Assembly: GCA_900770665.1 (NCBI GenBank)
Contig: CAAGKZ010000001.1
Location: 1-32,441 of the forward strand
DNA length: 32,441 nucleotides
Direction: 5' to 3'
From: Bacteroidaceae bacterium
Lineage (GTDB): Bacteria > Bacteroidota > Bacteroidia > Bacteroidales > Bacteroidaceae
Below, piece by piece: positions 24,621 to 32,441 of this stretch. The notes beneath the pieces were generated by a model. That model searched no databases. It saw only the letters and a program-made list of their open reading frames with translations, and was not told where the DNA came from. Position numbers and translations under genes: made by a program. Positions within the stretch are counted from its first letter, which is position 1, and each line of letters begins with the position of its first letter.

Positions 24621-25478
24621 ATGCTAGGTCATAAATTCTGGAAATATATATGCATTTTGACTCTCCCGGCTTTGCTCTTTGCTTGCCGGGAAGAGGTGTC
24701 TTATGTAGAGAGGGTTGCAATAGCCAGTGTTGGAGATGTACATCTCTACAAGGACGAGGCAGATATAGCCTACGCCCAACAGGGACGCAGTGTAGACAGT
24801 GTTGCTTTTATGCAGAACTACGTGGAACGCTGGGCTGTCGATGTTCTCTTTTCTCAGAAAGCAAAGGAAAATGTCGTCTCAACGGATGAGATTGACCGCA
24901 TGGTTGAGAACTACAGGGAAAGTCTGATTCAGAACCTCTATCAGGACAGGCTCATAACCCAACAGCTGGTACCTGCAATTTCTGATTCCGAGGTTCAGGA
25001 GTTCTACGAGAGGGAACAGGCGCTTTTTGAGCTGTCCGAGCCTTATGTGAAAGGCTTTTATGTAAAGTTGTCTCCCAAGGCTTCAAAAATACGCGATGTG
25101 CGTAACCGTTGCTTGCGCAGAGGGCAGGAAGATTTGGAAGAACTGGAAAAGATATGTTCCGAGAATGGATATGTGTGTCAATTCTTTATGGAGGAGTGGT
25201 TGCCTTTCTGTGATTTGGTTCATAAGACGCCTTTGACCGCGCAACAGCTCATGGATCGTTTGCTGAAAAAGAGTACGATTGAATTCAAAGAGGGGGAATT
25301 TACATATTTTGTCTGCGCCGATTCTATTTTGAAGAAGGGTGATACAAAACCTATTGAAATGGTGGCTAATGAGATAAGGGAATTGCTCATCAATTCAAAG
25401 AAGGCTAATTTTATCAAACAGGTAAAGCGTTCTTTGTATGAGGAGGCTTTACAGAATGGTCAAGTTGTTATACATTGA
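24621..25478 (+). CDS. SurA-N-like chaperone lipoprotein
   Basis: A 285-residue lipoprotein. I start at the ATG at 24621, since the TTG at 24585 lies in the promoter box. The signal peptide ends in the lipobox LFAC with Cys22, followed by acidic residues (CREEVSY). The N-terminal half has the helical SurA_N look: VGDVHLYKDEADIAYAQQG, and later STDEIDRMVENYRESLIQN. The second half, where a parvulin domain would lie, has no recognisable rotamase core, so catalysis is doubtful. A membrane-anchored chaperone for outer-membrane proteins is plausible from the family and from neighbours on both sides. Many databases would call it a peptidyl-prolyl isomerase by position alone. Confidence 0.75.
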   Translation: MLGHKFWKYICILTLPALLFACREEVSYVERVAIASVGDVHLYKDEADIAYAQQGRSVDSVAFMQNYVERWAVDVLFSQKAKENVVSTDEIDRMVENYRESLIQNLYQDRLITQQLVPAISDSEVQEFYEREQALFELSEPYVKGFYVKLSPKASKIRDVRNRCLRRGQEDLEELEKICSENGYVCQFFMEEWLPFCDLVHKTPLTAQQLMDRLLKKSTIEFKEGEFTYFVCADSILKKGDTKPIEMVANEIRELLINSKKANFIKQVKRSLYEEALQNGQVVIH

Positions 25479-25507
25479 TGTAAACACTTTTGTGTAAAAC
25501 GATAGAT

Positions 25508-26881
25508 ATGAATATTAAGGTTGATTTTATAAAAGGATTTCTTCTGGCTTTTGTTATGACATTTTCTATGCAGAATGTCGTGGCTCAGGATAATGTTATT
25601 GACAGAGTTGAATGGGTCGTCGGTGACAAGGCAATTCTGCGGTCAGATATTGAGGAGGCAATCCGCTTTTGGGTGGCTTCGGGCAGGACATTTGAAGGTG
25701 ATCCGTATTGTGTGGCTGGCGAGGATCTTGCCGTTCAGCAACTCTTCCTGCATCAAGCTGCTATTGACAGTATTGAGGTTGATGAAGCGAACATAATGCG
25801 TCAGGTCGAGATGCAAATGGACTATGTCATGCAGCAAATAGGCTCAAAGGAGAAGATGGAGGAGTATTTCAACATGAACTCATCCGAAATTCGTGAGATG
25901 TACCGTGAGCAACTCTATAACAAGGAAATGGCCGACAGGATGAAAATGAAGATTGTCGGTGATGTAAAAGTGTCACCGTTGCTCGTCAGACGTTATATGG
26001 AGTCTTTGCCCAAAGACAGCATACCTTTTATCCAGCAGCAGGTTGAGGTGCAGATAATAACAATGCAGCCGCATATAGATCAGGCGGAGATTGAACGCGT
26101 AAAGAATGAATTGCGAGAATATACCGAACGTGTAATGAGTGGCGAGACAAGCTTTTCTACACTGGCTCTGATGTATTCTCAAGATCCCGGAACGGCGCGT
26201 CGCGGTGGTGAGTTGGGATTTTCCGGTCGTGGACAGTTTCAACCGGAATTTTCGGCTGTCGCATTCAACTTGACAGACCCCGGGAAAGTCTCAAAGATAG
26301 TAGAAACCGAGTATGGCTTTCATATAATACAACTTATAGAAAAGCGTGGCGACAAGGTCAATGTGCGCCATATATTACGTAAGCCTGAACACTCCTCGGA
26401 GAACCTGAAGGCTGCATTTCTTCGTCTTGATTCTTTGGCTACAGAGATTAAGGGAGGCAATATTACATTTGAAGATGCAGTTGGTGCGTACTCGGATGAT
26501 AAGGATACACGCAATAATTATGGCATCATGTATAATAAGCAGAGCGCTTCGTCTCACTTTGGCATGGATGAACTTCCAGTAGATGTTGCCCGTGTCATTG
26601 AACCGTTGCAGGTTGGAGAAATTTCACAGCCTTTTGCTTGGCTGCTTGACAATGGCAAGACTGTATGTGCTATTGCTAAGGTGAAATCAAGGTCCGAGGC
26701 TCATCAGGCAACTTTCAGTGAAGACTATGAGGTGTTGCGCCAAATGTATGAGGCCAAGTTGAGCGATGAGCGTATTAAGGAGTGGATAAAGAAAAAACAA
26801 CGTACCACATATGTCCGCGTGAACAAGGATAGTCGCAGTTGTGAATTCTTGTACCCCGATTGGAATTTCTACGAAGAATAA
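25508..26881 (+). CDS. surA: SurA-like periplasmic chaperone with two parvulin domains
   Basis: A 457-residue periplasmic chaperone. I start at the ATG at 25508, not an upstream TTG, because it leads into the signal peptide (ends VVAQ). The SurA N-terminal helical region (DNVIDRVEWVVGDKAILRSD) is followed by parvulin domain 1 at about 180-285, with a clear PPIase core: SQDPGTARRGGELGFSGRG, then AVAFNLTDPGKVSKIVETEY and GFHIIQL. A more divergent domain 2 (from VRHILRKP) follows. SurA carries unfolded outer-membrane proteins to the BAM complex. The gene stands between two other envelope genes, so an operon for outer-membrane assembly is likely. The symbol is by architecture; direct orthology to E. 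coli surA was not tested. Confidence 0.88.
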   Translation: MNIKVDFIKGFLLAFVMTFSMQNVVAQDNVIDRVEWVVGDKAILRSDIEEAIRFWVASGRTFEGDPYCVAGEDLAVQQLFLHQAAIDSIEVDEANIMRQVEMQMDYVMQQIGSKEKMEEYFNMNSSEIREMYREQLYNKEMADRMKMKIVGDVKVSPLLVRRYMESLPKDSIPFIQQQVEVQIITMQPHIDQAEIERVKNELREYTERVMSGETSFSTLALMYSQDPGTARRGGELGFSGRGQFQPEFSAVAFNLTDPGKVSKIVETEYGFHIIQLIEKRGDKVNVRHILRKPEHSSENLKAAFLRLDSLATEIKGGNITFEDAVGAYSDDKDTRNNYGIMYNKQSASSHFGMDELPVDVARVIEPLQVGEISQPFAWLLDNGKTVCAIAKVKSRSEAHQATFSEDYEVLRQMYEAKLSDERIKEWIKKKQRTTYVRVNKDSRSCEFLYPDWNFYEE

Positions 26882-26935
26882 TCAAGGAACTTGATTGTTA
26901 TTTGTCATAGGTTTAATTGGTTTTATGTTTCCGGA

Positions 26936-28561
26936 ATGTCAAGGATACTCCTCTTCATATCTATTTTCTTTGTTTCATTGCCCATGTTTTCGCAGGAGCT
27001 GGCAATGGATTCTGCTTCCCGTAAACAGGTAAAGAAGAGTTATGTTCATTTGTTGCATACCGACATTACCCGTTTTGACGAGGCAATAGACCCCGAGGCC
27101 TGGATTCTTGTCGGGCACGTCAAGTTCCGTCGCGACAGTATGTATATGTCTTGCGACAGCGCGCACTACTACCAGAAACAGAATTCTTTCTTGGCGTTCG
27201 GTAATGTTATGATGGAACAGGGCGATACATTGTTCCTTTATGGCGATTATCTTGATTTTGATGGAGTTACCAACATAGCCAGGGTCAGGAATAATGTAAG
27301 GCTTATTGACAAGGATGTGGTTCTTGAAACAGATAGCCTTGATTATGACCGCAATAAAAACCTGGGCTATTTCTTTGAGTATGGTCAGCTCTATGACGGA
27401 ACAGGTACGTTGAGGTCGTATTACGGTGATTATAATACCGACACCAAGAAGGCGGTGTTCATAGATGATGTCACGTTGGAGAATTCAAAATTCCTGCTTT
27501 TGTCCGATACCTTGCACTACAATACCAATAATAAGGTGGCGACAATAGTTGGACCCACAAATATGTACAGTGGCAAGACGGAGGTCTATTCCGAGCACGG
27601 TACGTACAACACTGTGACACGTCATGCAACCCTGGTTGAGAGGCCGGTGCTGTATAACACCAACAAGAATGTTACCGCAGATTCTATATTTTATGATACC
27701 GGAGTCGGATACAGTGAAGTCTTCGGGAATATTGTGTATACCGATACCATAAACAGGAACATGCTCACCGGTGAGTACGCATTTCTGGACGAGATAAAGG
27801 ATTCGGCATATGTTACTGACAGGGCTGTTGCGGTAGACTTCTCACAGCGCGATTCGCTGTTTGTGCATTCCGACACCATTTGGGCTCTGTCCTATAATGT
27901 TGATACGGATTCGCTCTACCGCAAGATAAAGGCTTATCACAAAGTGCGTGCATGGAGCCCGGATATGCAGGCAGTATGTGATTCCCTTGTCTTTGACTCC
28001 AGGGATACCTGCATGACAATGTATAAGGATCCGATATTGTGGAATGGCGGGGTGCAGCTTCTTGGTGAAGTAGTAAAGGTTTATATGAATGACTCTACTA
28101 TTGATTGGGTAAATATTATAGACCAGTCGCTCTATGTCGAAAGGTTGGATACTGCCATATTCAATCAGATTAGAGGCAAAGAGATGGAGTTTTATTTTAC
28201 CGATGGACAGTTGCGTGAAATGCATGTGATTGGAAGTGTGGAACTTGTTTTTTATCCTTTGGATAGTGACAGTACGTATATTGGAATGAATACGACCACG
28301 GCAGGACGTACTATTGCGTATATGAAGGACCGTAAGGTGGAGAAGGTTGTCGTGCCTAAAGAGTCGAAAGGTGTTTTCTATCCAATGAGCAAGCGTCCCG
28401 AGGATAAACGCTTTCTTGAGAACTTTGCCTGGTTCGATTATGTGCGTCCATTGTCAAAAGAGGACATTTTTATATGGAGAGGGAAAGGCTCTGATAAAGA
28501 GTTGAAGGTTGTCCGCAAGAACAAAATACCTTTGCCCTCCTTTGACCAATTCAAAAAGTAG
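26936..28561 (+). CDS. OstA/LptA-like LPS transport protein
   Basis: A 541-residue periplasmic or outer-membrane-facing protein. I start at the ATG at 26936 since it begins a signal peptide (MSRILLFISIFFVSLPMFSQ); a TTG 45 bases upstream is less likely. The body is a long run of short beta strands with the repeating pattern of OstA/LptA jelly rolls: VGHVKFRRDSMYMSCDSAHY, GNVMMEQGDTLFLYGDYLDF, then VVLETDSLDYDRN and similar units. LptA-type proteins form the periplasmic bridge for LPS. The Bacteroidetes members are several times longer than E. coli LptA, as here. It likely receives LPS from the LptB-driven transporter; lptB is encoded at 11420. The gene is 54 bases after the surA-like gene. 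Confidence 0.85.
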   Translation: MSRILLFISIFFVSLPMFSQELAMDSASRKQVKKSYVHLLHTDITRFDEAIDPEAWILVGHVKFRRDSMYMSCDSAHYYQKQNSFLAFGNVMMEQGDTLFLYGDYLDFDGVTNIARVRNNVRLIDKDVVLETDSLDYDRNKNLGYFFEYGQLYDGTGTLRSYYGDYNTDTKKAVFIDDVTLENSKFLLLSDTLHYNTNNKVATIVGPTNMYSGKTEVYSEHGTYNTVTRHATLVERPVLYNTNKNVTADSIFYDTGVGYSEVFGNIVYTDTINRNMLTGEYAFLDEIKDSAYVTDRAVAVDFSQRDSLFVHSDTIWALSYNVDTDSLYRKIKAYHKVRAWSPDMQAVCDSLVFDSRDTCMTMYKDPILWNGGVQLLGEVVKVYMNDSTIDWVNIIDQSLYVERLDTAIFNQIRGKEMEFYFTDGQLREMHVIGSVELVFYPLDSDSTYIGMNTTTAGRTIAYMKDRKVEKVVVPKESKGVFYPMSKRPEDKRFLENFAWFDYVRPLSKEDIFIWRGKGSDKELKVVRKNKIPLPSFDQFKK

Positions 28562-28568
28562 TGAAGTT

Positions 28569-28868
28569 ATGGCCAGATTTAAAATGCGTGAACCCAGAAA
28601 GTTCAACCATAAATATATATTTGTAGACGAACGCAAGGAAAAACTTGATAAAATCGTAGAGAATGCCAAGCGCGATCTCGGTATGTTACCACCTAAGGAA
28701 CAGACGTACGAGGATCGTATAAGAGGAGCGTTCGTCGGGGATAATTCGCATTTGGACCGTAAACGCAGTAATGGTTCGCGCATTTCGTCGCGCTTCGCTG
28801 TTGCGGCACTGTTTGTTTGCGCGTTTGTATTGTATTATATAATGAGAACCGTTTATGGGCTTGTTTAG
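28569..28868 (+). CDS. Small conserved single-pass membrane protein
   Basis: A 99-residue protein. The ATG at 28569 fits the spacing after the OstA-like stop (28561) and skips an N-terminal extension overlapping that gene. The N-terminal 75 residues are highly charged, with many Lys, Arg and Asp (KYIFVDERKEKLDKI), and likely cytoplasmic. One hydrophobic segment at about residues 76-93 (FAVAALFVCAFVLYYIM) anchors the C-terminus. No catalytic motif is visible and I do not recognise the family by name. It stands between ostA-like and mutL, with mutL three bases beyond its stop, so it is translated in the same unit. Confidence 0.75.
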   Translation: MARFKMREPRKFNHKYIFVDERKEKLDKIVENAKRDLGMLPPKEQTYEDRIRGAFVGDNSHLDRKRSNGSRISSRFAVAALFVCAFVLYYIMRTVYGLV

Positions 28869-28871
28869 TGT

Positions 28872-30722
28872 ATGAAGGATATTATACATTTGTTGCCCGA
28901 TTCTGTGGCAAATCAAATAGCGGCTGGAGAGGTTGTTCAACGTCCTGCTTCGGTGGTCAAGGAACTCGTTGAAAATTCCATTGATGCAGGTGCAACCAAA
29001 GTACAGGTGCTTGTTGCCGATGGTGGACGTACGCTAATTCAGGTTATAGATAACGGAAAAGGTATGTCGGAGACTGATGCGCGCCTTTCCTTTGAGAGGC
29101 ATGCCACATCGAAAATTTCAAGTGCCGACGACCTGTTTGCCCTCACTACAATGGGTTTTCGTGGTGAGGCGCTTGCTTCTATAGTTGCTGTAGCCCAGGT
29201 GGAACTTATTACACGTCGTGCCGATGATGAACTTGGCACGCACATCGTTATGGGTGGTTCCAAACTTGAGGCACAAGAACCTGTTGCAGCTCCCGTTGGC
29301 AGCAACTTCAAGGTCAAGAATCTTTTTTATAATATTCCGGCTCGCAGAAAATTCCTGAAGTCGGTGCAGACAGAGCTTAATAATATTGTGACAGAGTTCG
29401 AACGTATAGCTCTCGTCAATTGCGATGTTGAGTTCTCGCTCTCGCACAATGGTAACGAGATGATATCTTTGCCGCCATCGTCATTCCGTCAAAGGATAGT
29501 GAATCTTTTTGGGAAAAGGGTTAATACACATCTTATCGATGTTGCTGTTGAAAGCACGCTCATAAACGTGAAAGGTTTTGTCGGAGCACCGGAGAGTGCA
29601 CGGAAAAAGGGAGCGTTGCAGTTTTTCTTTGTCAACGGCCGTTATATGCGACACCCTTATTTTGCTAAAGCGGTGGCTGAGGCCTATGGCGAGATAATAC
29701 CTCAGGGTGAGCAGGTGCCGTTCTTCTTGTGTCTTGATGTTGACCCTTCGCGCATAGATGTAAATATACATCCAACAAAGACGGAAATAAAGTTCGAGGA
29801 TGAGTCTAATCTTTGGAAAATAATATCAGCTGCAGTCCGGGAGTCGTTGGGGCGTTTCAATGCCGCGCCGAGTCTTGATTTTGATGATGATGCCATGCCG
29901 GAGATACCGGTAATGGATTTTTCGTCCTCGGGTAATGCTCCTGTTACAGCCCCTAAGGTGTCATATAATCCCGGGTACAACCCGTTTGCCAAATATAAGT
30001 CCGAGAATCGTGATTCCAATGAAAATTGGGAAGCGCTTTATGGCGGTCTCGGTTCCGGAGAGAAACCTCTTGATCTCTCTCCATATGAAGAGGACGAGAA
30101 TCTGATTGCAAAAGAGCCTGTCGATGCGCACTCTTTTGTGCAAGTTGTGGAGACTGATTTTGCACCAATGTCTCAATATAAGGGACAATATATACTTGTT
30201 CCGGTCAAATCGGGACTGATGTGGGTGCATCAGCGCAGAGCGCACATAAGAGTCCTTTTTGAAAAATACCGTTCGCAGATTGGTGGACAGCACGGCGCAT
30301 CCCAAGGTCTGCTGTTCCCTGAGAGAATGGAACTTTCGATTGCGGAGGCTCTGACGCTTGAGGCTATTTCTGATGAGGTGGTTTCGCTTGGCTTTGACGT
30401 CTCCTCGCTTGGTGGCAATACATTCGTGCTGAATGCCATACCTGCCGGTATTGAGGGGCTTTCTCCTGTAAAACTATTGACAGATATCATACAAAGCGCC
30501 ATAGAGCAAGCCGGGGATGTTAAGGAGAAAGTGCGTGAGCGTATAGCTGCTACCATGGCAAAAGAAGTTGCGATTGTCACGGGGCAATTGTTGTCTCATG
30601 AAGAGATGGCTACGCTTGTCAACGAGCTATTCTGTACATCCATGCCTTCGCATACACCCGATGGCAAACCGGTCATATATATAATGAATGATAACGAAAT
30701 AGACCGTAATTTTGCCAAATAG
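28872..30722 (+). CDS. mutL: DNA mismatch repair protein MutL
   Basis: A 616-residue MutL. The N-terminal GHKL ATPase is intact: IAAGEVVQRPASVVKELVEN with the catalytic Glu, DNGKGM, FERHATSKI and GFRGEALASI. The linker (about 330-430) is acidic and of low complexity. The C-terminal dimerisation domain is present, but the endonuclease motifs are not: where MutL endonucleases have DQHAxxE, this one reads HQRRAHI (453-459). The ACR position reads AKEV, and the CPHGRP position reads TPDGKP. It is therefore likely to be a MutS-MutL coordinator without nicking activity. The start ATG lies three bases after the small membrane protein stop. No promoter is visible within this unit. Confidence 0.95.
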   Translation: MKDIIHLLPDSVANQIAAGEVVQRPASVVKELVENSIDAGATKVQVLVADGGRTLIQVIDNGKGMSETDARLSFERHATSKISSADDLFALTTMGFRGEALASIVAVAQVELITRRADDELGTHIVMGGSKLEAQEPVAAPVGSNFKVKNLFYNIPARRKFLKSVQTELNNIVTEFERIALVNCDVEFSLSHNGNEMISLPPSSFRQRIVNLFGKRVNTHLIDVAVESTLINVKGFVGAPESARKKGALQFFFVNGRYMRHPYFAKAVAEAYGEIIPQGEQVPFFLCLDVDPSRIDVNIHPTKTEIKFEDESNLWKIISAAVRESLGRFNAAPSLDFDDDAMPEIPVMDFSSSGNAPVTAPKVSYNPGYNPFAKYKSENRDSNENWEALYGGLGSGEKPLDLSPYEEDENLIAKEPVDAHSFVQVVETDFAPMSQYKGQYILVPVKSGLMWVHQRRAHIRVLFEKYRSQIGGQHGASQGLLFPERMELSIAEALTLEAISDEVVSLGFDVSSLGGNTFVLNAIPAGIEGLSPVKLLTDIIQSAIEQAGDVKEKVRERIAATMAKEVAIVTGQLLSHEEMATLVNELFCTSMPSHTPDGKPVIYIMNDNEIDRNFAK

Positions 30723-30818
30723 TGGTTAAAGTGTTTTATCTCACCTTCGTATTGTTAAAAAAGGTTAAATAAAAATCTAAATAGGAGCTTTATATAGTGT
30801 CTTGTTGTAAATTTTATG

Positions 30819-30826
30819 TAATTTTG
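30819..30826 (+). promoter_or_regulatory. Promoter -7 box and leader region before the OmpA gene
   Basis: TAATTTTG matches TAnnTTTG; the -33 TTG is unclear, with only a TTG at 30802 at short distance. The rest of the 255-base gap (30723-30977) holds a leader of about 145 bases in which AAAATCTG (30840-30847) can pair with CAGATTTT (30872-30879). No other gene is seen in the gap. Confidence 0.5.
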
Positions 30827-30977
30827 CAAATAAATAGGTAAAATCTGTTATTGTCATTGGCAAGCTTTGTGCAGATTTTGCAATGGAAAAACATTACAAT
30901 GAGTTCTGTGTTTATTATTAAGCCGGTTCTTATAGAGTGAAAAAAGTATTTATATATAAATCTAATTAGTTTTAAGT

Positions 30978-32141
30978 ATGAAAAAAATTATGTTTTTGCT
31001 GGCTTTTGCCGGTTTTGCAATGTTCGCTAATGCACAGGAGACTACTAGCGAAGTTGTAGTTCCTACCAAGTCTAAATCGGTAGTGACAAACAGCTTTGGT
31101 AGCAACTGGTTCGTTGGTGTAAACGGTGGTGTAAACCTTTACAACGGTGTATTCATGAACGGTGAGAACATCTTCGATCACGTTTCTCCAGCTCTTGATG
31201 TTTATGTTGGTAAGTGGCACACTCCCGGTTTCGGTTGGAGACTTGCTTATCGTGGTTTGAATCTTCAGACATATGAGGAGCGCGATCATTGCGCGTTCAT
31301 GAACTATCACTTTGATGCGATGTTCAACCTCTGCAACCTTATCGGTGGTTACAAGGCTGACCGTGTTTGGAATGTAATTCCTTACGTTGGTGTTGGTTGG
31401 GCTGGCCGCAAGGGTATGGATCACGAGCAGGGTGCAGGTCGTATGACTTCAGGTGCTATTACAGGTTCACTCTCTGCAAACTATGGTATCCTTCAGTCAT
31501 TCCGTGTTGCTAAGCGCTTGTCTATCAATCTTGAGTTGGCAGGTTCTTTCTTCCGCAACGGTTTCAGCGGCCAGGTTGGTCAGTCTGGTCACGATATGAT
31601 GTGGACTGCAACAGCCGGTCTTACAGTTGATCTCGGTAGAGTGGGTTGGGACAATGCTCCCGATGTTGAGGCTCTCCAGGGTATCTACGGTGGTATGATT
31701 GACGGTCTCCAGGGTCAGCTTGATGACGCTTTGGCTGCTAACAAGGAGAAGCAGAACCAGATTAAGGCTCTTGAGGATGCAAACAAGGCTCTTGAGGATG
31801 AGGTTGCAGCTTTGAGAAATGTTAAGCCACTCAGCGTTTCTGAGTCTATATTCTTCGACTTCGGTTCATCTAAGATTGCTTCTAAGAAAGAGGAGTTGAA
31901 TATCAAGGCTTATGCTGATGCTGCTAAGACAGCTGGTGCAAAGGTTAAGGTTGTAGGTTTCGCTGACGTAGTTGGTTCAAGCGAGTACAACGTTAAGTTG
32001 TCACAGGCTCGTGCTAATGCTGTAGCTGAGGTTCTCAAGGCTAACGGTGCTGAGGTTGAGTCTGCAGTTGGTTACGGTGAGTCTGAGGAGTACAAAGAGC
32101 GCTTCTTGAACCGTCGTGCGGTTATCACAGTTGCTGAATAA
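30978..32141 (+). CDS. OmpA-family outer-membrane protein
   Basis: A 387-residue outer-membrane protein with a signal peptide (ends FANAQ) and an N-terminal beta barrel of about 200 residues that is rich in aromatic residues. A short coiled coil follows at about 239-280 (QNQIKALEDANKALEDEVAA), then the C-terminal OmpA-like peptidoglycan-binding domain (about 288-387). That domain keeps the peptidoglycan contacts: Asp in GFADVVGS and Arg in LSQARANAV. It ends in LNRRAVITV. The protein likely links outer membrane and cell wall and may act as a porin. A/T-rich upstream DNA, many GTT and GCT codons and its own terminator suggest high expression. It is preceded by a promoter box at 30819. Confidence 0.93.
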   Translation: MKKIMFLLAFAGFAMFANAQETTSEVVVPTKSKSVVTNSFGSNWFVGVNGGVNLYNGVFMNGENIFDHVSPALDVYVGKWHTPGFGWRLAYRGLNLQTYEERDHCAFMNYHFDAMFNLCNLIGGYKADRVWNVIPYVGVGWAGRKGMDHEQGAGRMTSGAITGSLSANYGILQSFRVAKRLSINLELAGSFFRNGFSGQVGQSGHDMMWTATAGLTVDLGRVGWDNAPDVEALQGIYGGMIDGLQGQLDDALAANKEKQNQIKALEDANKALEDEVAALRNVKPLSVSESIFFDFGSSKIASKKEELNIKAYADAAKTAGAKVKVVGFADVVGSSEYNVKLSQARANAVAEVLKANGAEVESAVGYGESEEYKERFLNRRAVITVAE

Positions 32142-32163
32142 TATTGATTGAGCAATATAATGG

Positions 32164-32195
32164 ATTGGGCAGGCCTTTTGGCTTGCCCAATTTTT
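32164..32195 (+). terminator. Intrinsic terminator after the OmpA gene
   Basis: ATTGGGCAGGCC (32164-32175) pairs with GGCTTGCCCAAT (32180-32191) across a TTTT loop with one G-T pair; the closing T belongs to the T-run that extends to 32195. It is a textbook terminator for an abundant transcript. Confidence 0.9.
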
Positions 32196-32302
32196 ATATA
32201 TGTATTGTATCAATGAATGACCGTAATGTTTGTTTGCAAGATTGCTGATGTTGGCTTTTTAGATAAAAATGCATCCTGTTGTGAAAATAATTGTGAAAAT
32301 AT

Positions 32303-32333
32303 TTGGTGGTTGAAATAATTTGATGTACTTTTG
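32303..32333 (+). promoter_or_regulatory. Promoter for tRNA-Val
   Basis: TTG at 32303-32305 and TACTTTTG at 32326-32333 are 20 bases apart, an exact Bacteroidetes promoter pair, about 32 bases before the tRNA 5' end. Confidence 0.75.
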
Positions 32334-32364
32334 CATCGCAATTGAGAAACGGTTGCGACATTTT

Positions 32365-32439
32365 GGACGTTTAGCTCAGCTGGTTTAGAGCATCTGCCTT
32401 ACAAGCAGAGGGTCGGCGGTTCGAATCCGTCAACGTCCA
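32365..32439 (+). tRNA. tRNA-Val (anticodon UAC)
   Basis: A complete cloverleaf of 75 bases. The acceptor stem GGACGTT (32365-32371) pairs with AACGTCC (32432-32438), with A as discriminator. The anticodon stem TCTGC/GCAGA encloses the loop CTTACAA, giving anticodon TAC (32400-32402), which reads GUA and other valine codons. The T arm carries GGTTCGAATCC. The CCA end does not appear to be encoded (CA follows and the window then ends), so CCA would be added after transcription. Confidence 0.95.
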
Positions 32440-32441
32440 CA

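Overview
The window is a mostly core-genome segment of a Bacteroidetes chromosome, most likely order Bacteroidales. The signs are: A-rich leaders in place of Shine-Dalgarno sites; promoters of the Bacteroides type (TTG, about 20 bases, then TAnnTTTG); Bacteroidetes-specific families (a DUF5723-type barrel, a long OstA-like protein, a set of PpiC/SurA proteins); and an S8 protease with a gingipain-type adhesin module. Genus cannot be decided from the sequence. No phage, transposase, CRISPR array or antibiotic-resistance gene is visible.

Left end (1-557): gene-free DNA rich in palindromes and degenerate direct repeats. Next come an orphan sensor histidine kinase, then DUF177 - rpmF - era - der. 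This resembles the usual Bacteroidales cluster, except that fabH, which I expect between rpmF and era, is absent and a strong terminator hairpin lies there.

Middle (5-16 kb): a 1035-residue repeat-built lipoprotein followed by a DUF5723-type outer-membrane barrel. These converge, across an 18-bp perfect hairpin, on an MlaF/MlaE-type lipid ABC transporter on the minus strand. Divergent from that pair is lptB, the ATPase of LPS export, followed by a secreted multidomain subtilase.

Right half (15.9-32.4 kb): protein quality control (tig, clpP, clpX), then recQ and guaB, then an envelope-biogenesis run: a PpiC-type chaperone, a SurA-N-like lipoprotein, a SurA-like two-parvulin protein, an OstA/LptA-like protein and a small membrane protein. 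mutL follows, then an OmpA-family porin/anchor and a tRNA-Val(UAC) at the edge.

The recurring theme is outer-membrane construction: LptB and OstA for LPS, MlaEF for phospholipid, the PpiC/SurA set for barrel folding, OmpA for anchoring. The least explained part is the large lipoprotein/DUF5723 barrel pair beside MlaEF. The most notable departures from textbook families are a MutL whose C-terminal endonuclease motifs are all degenerate and the missing fabH.
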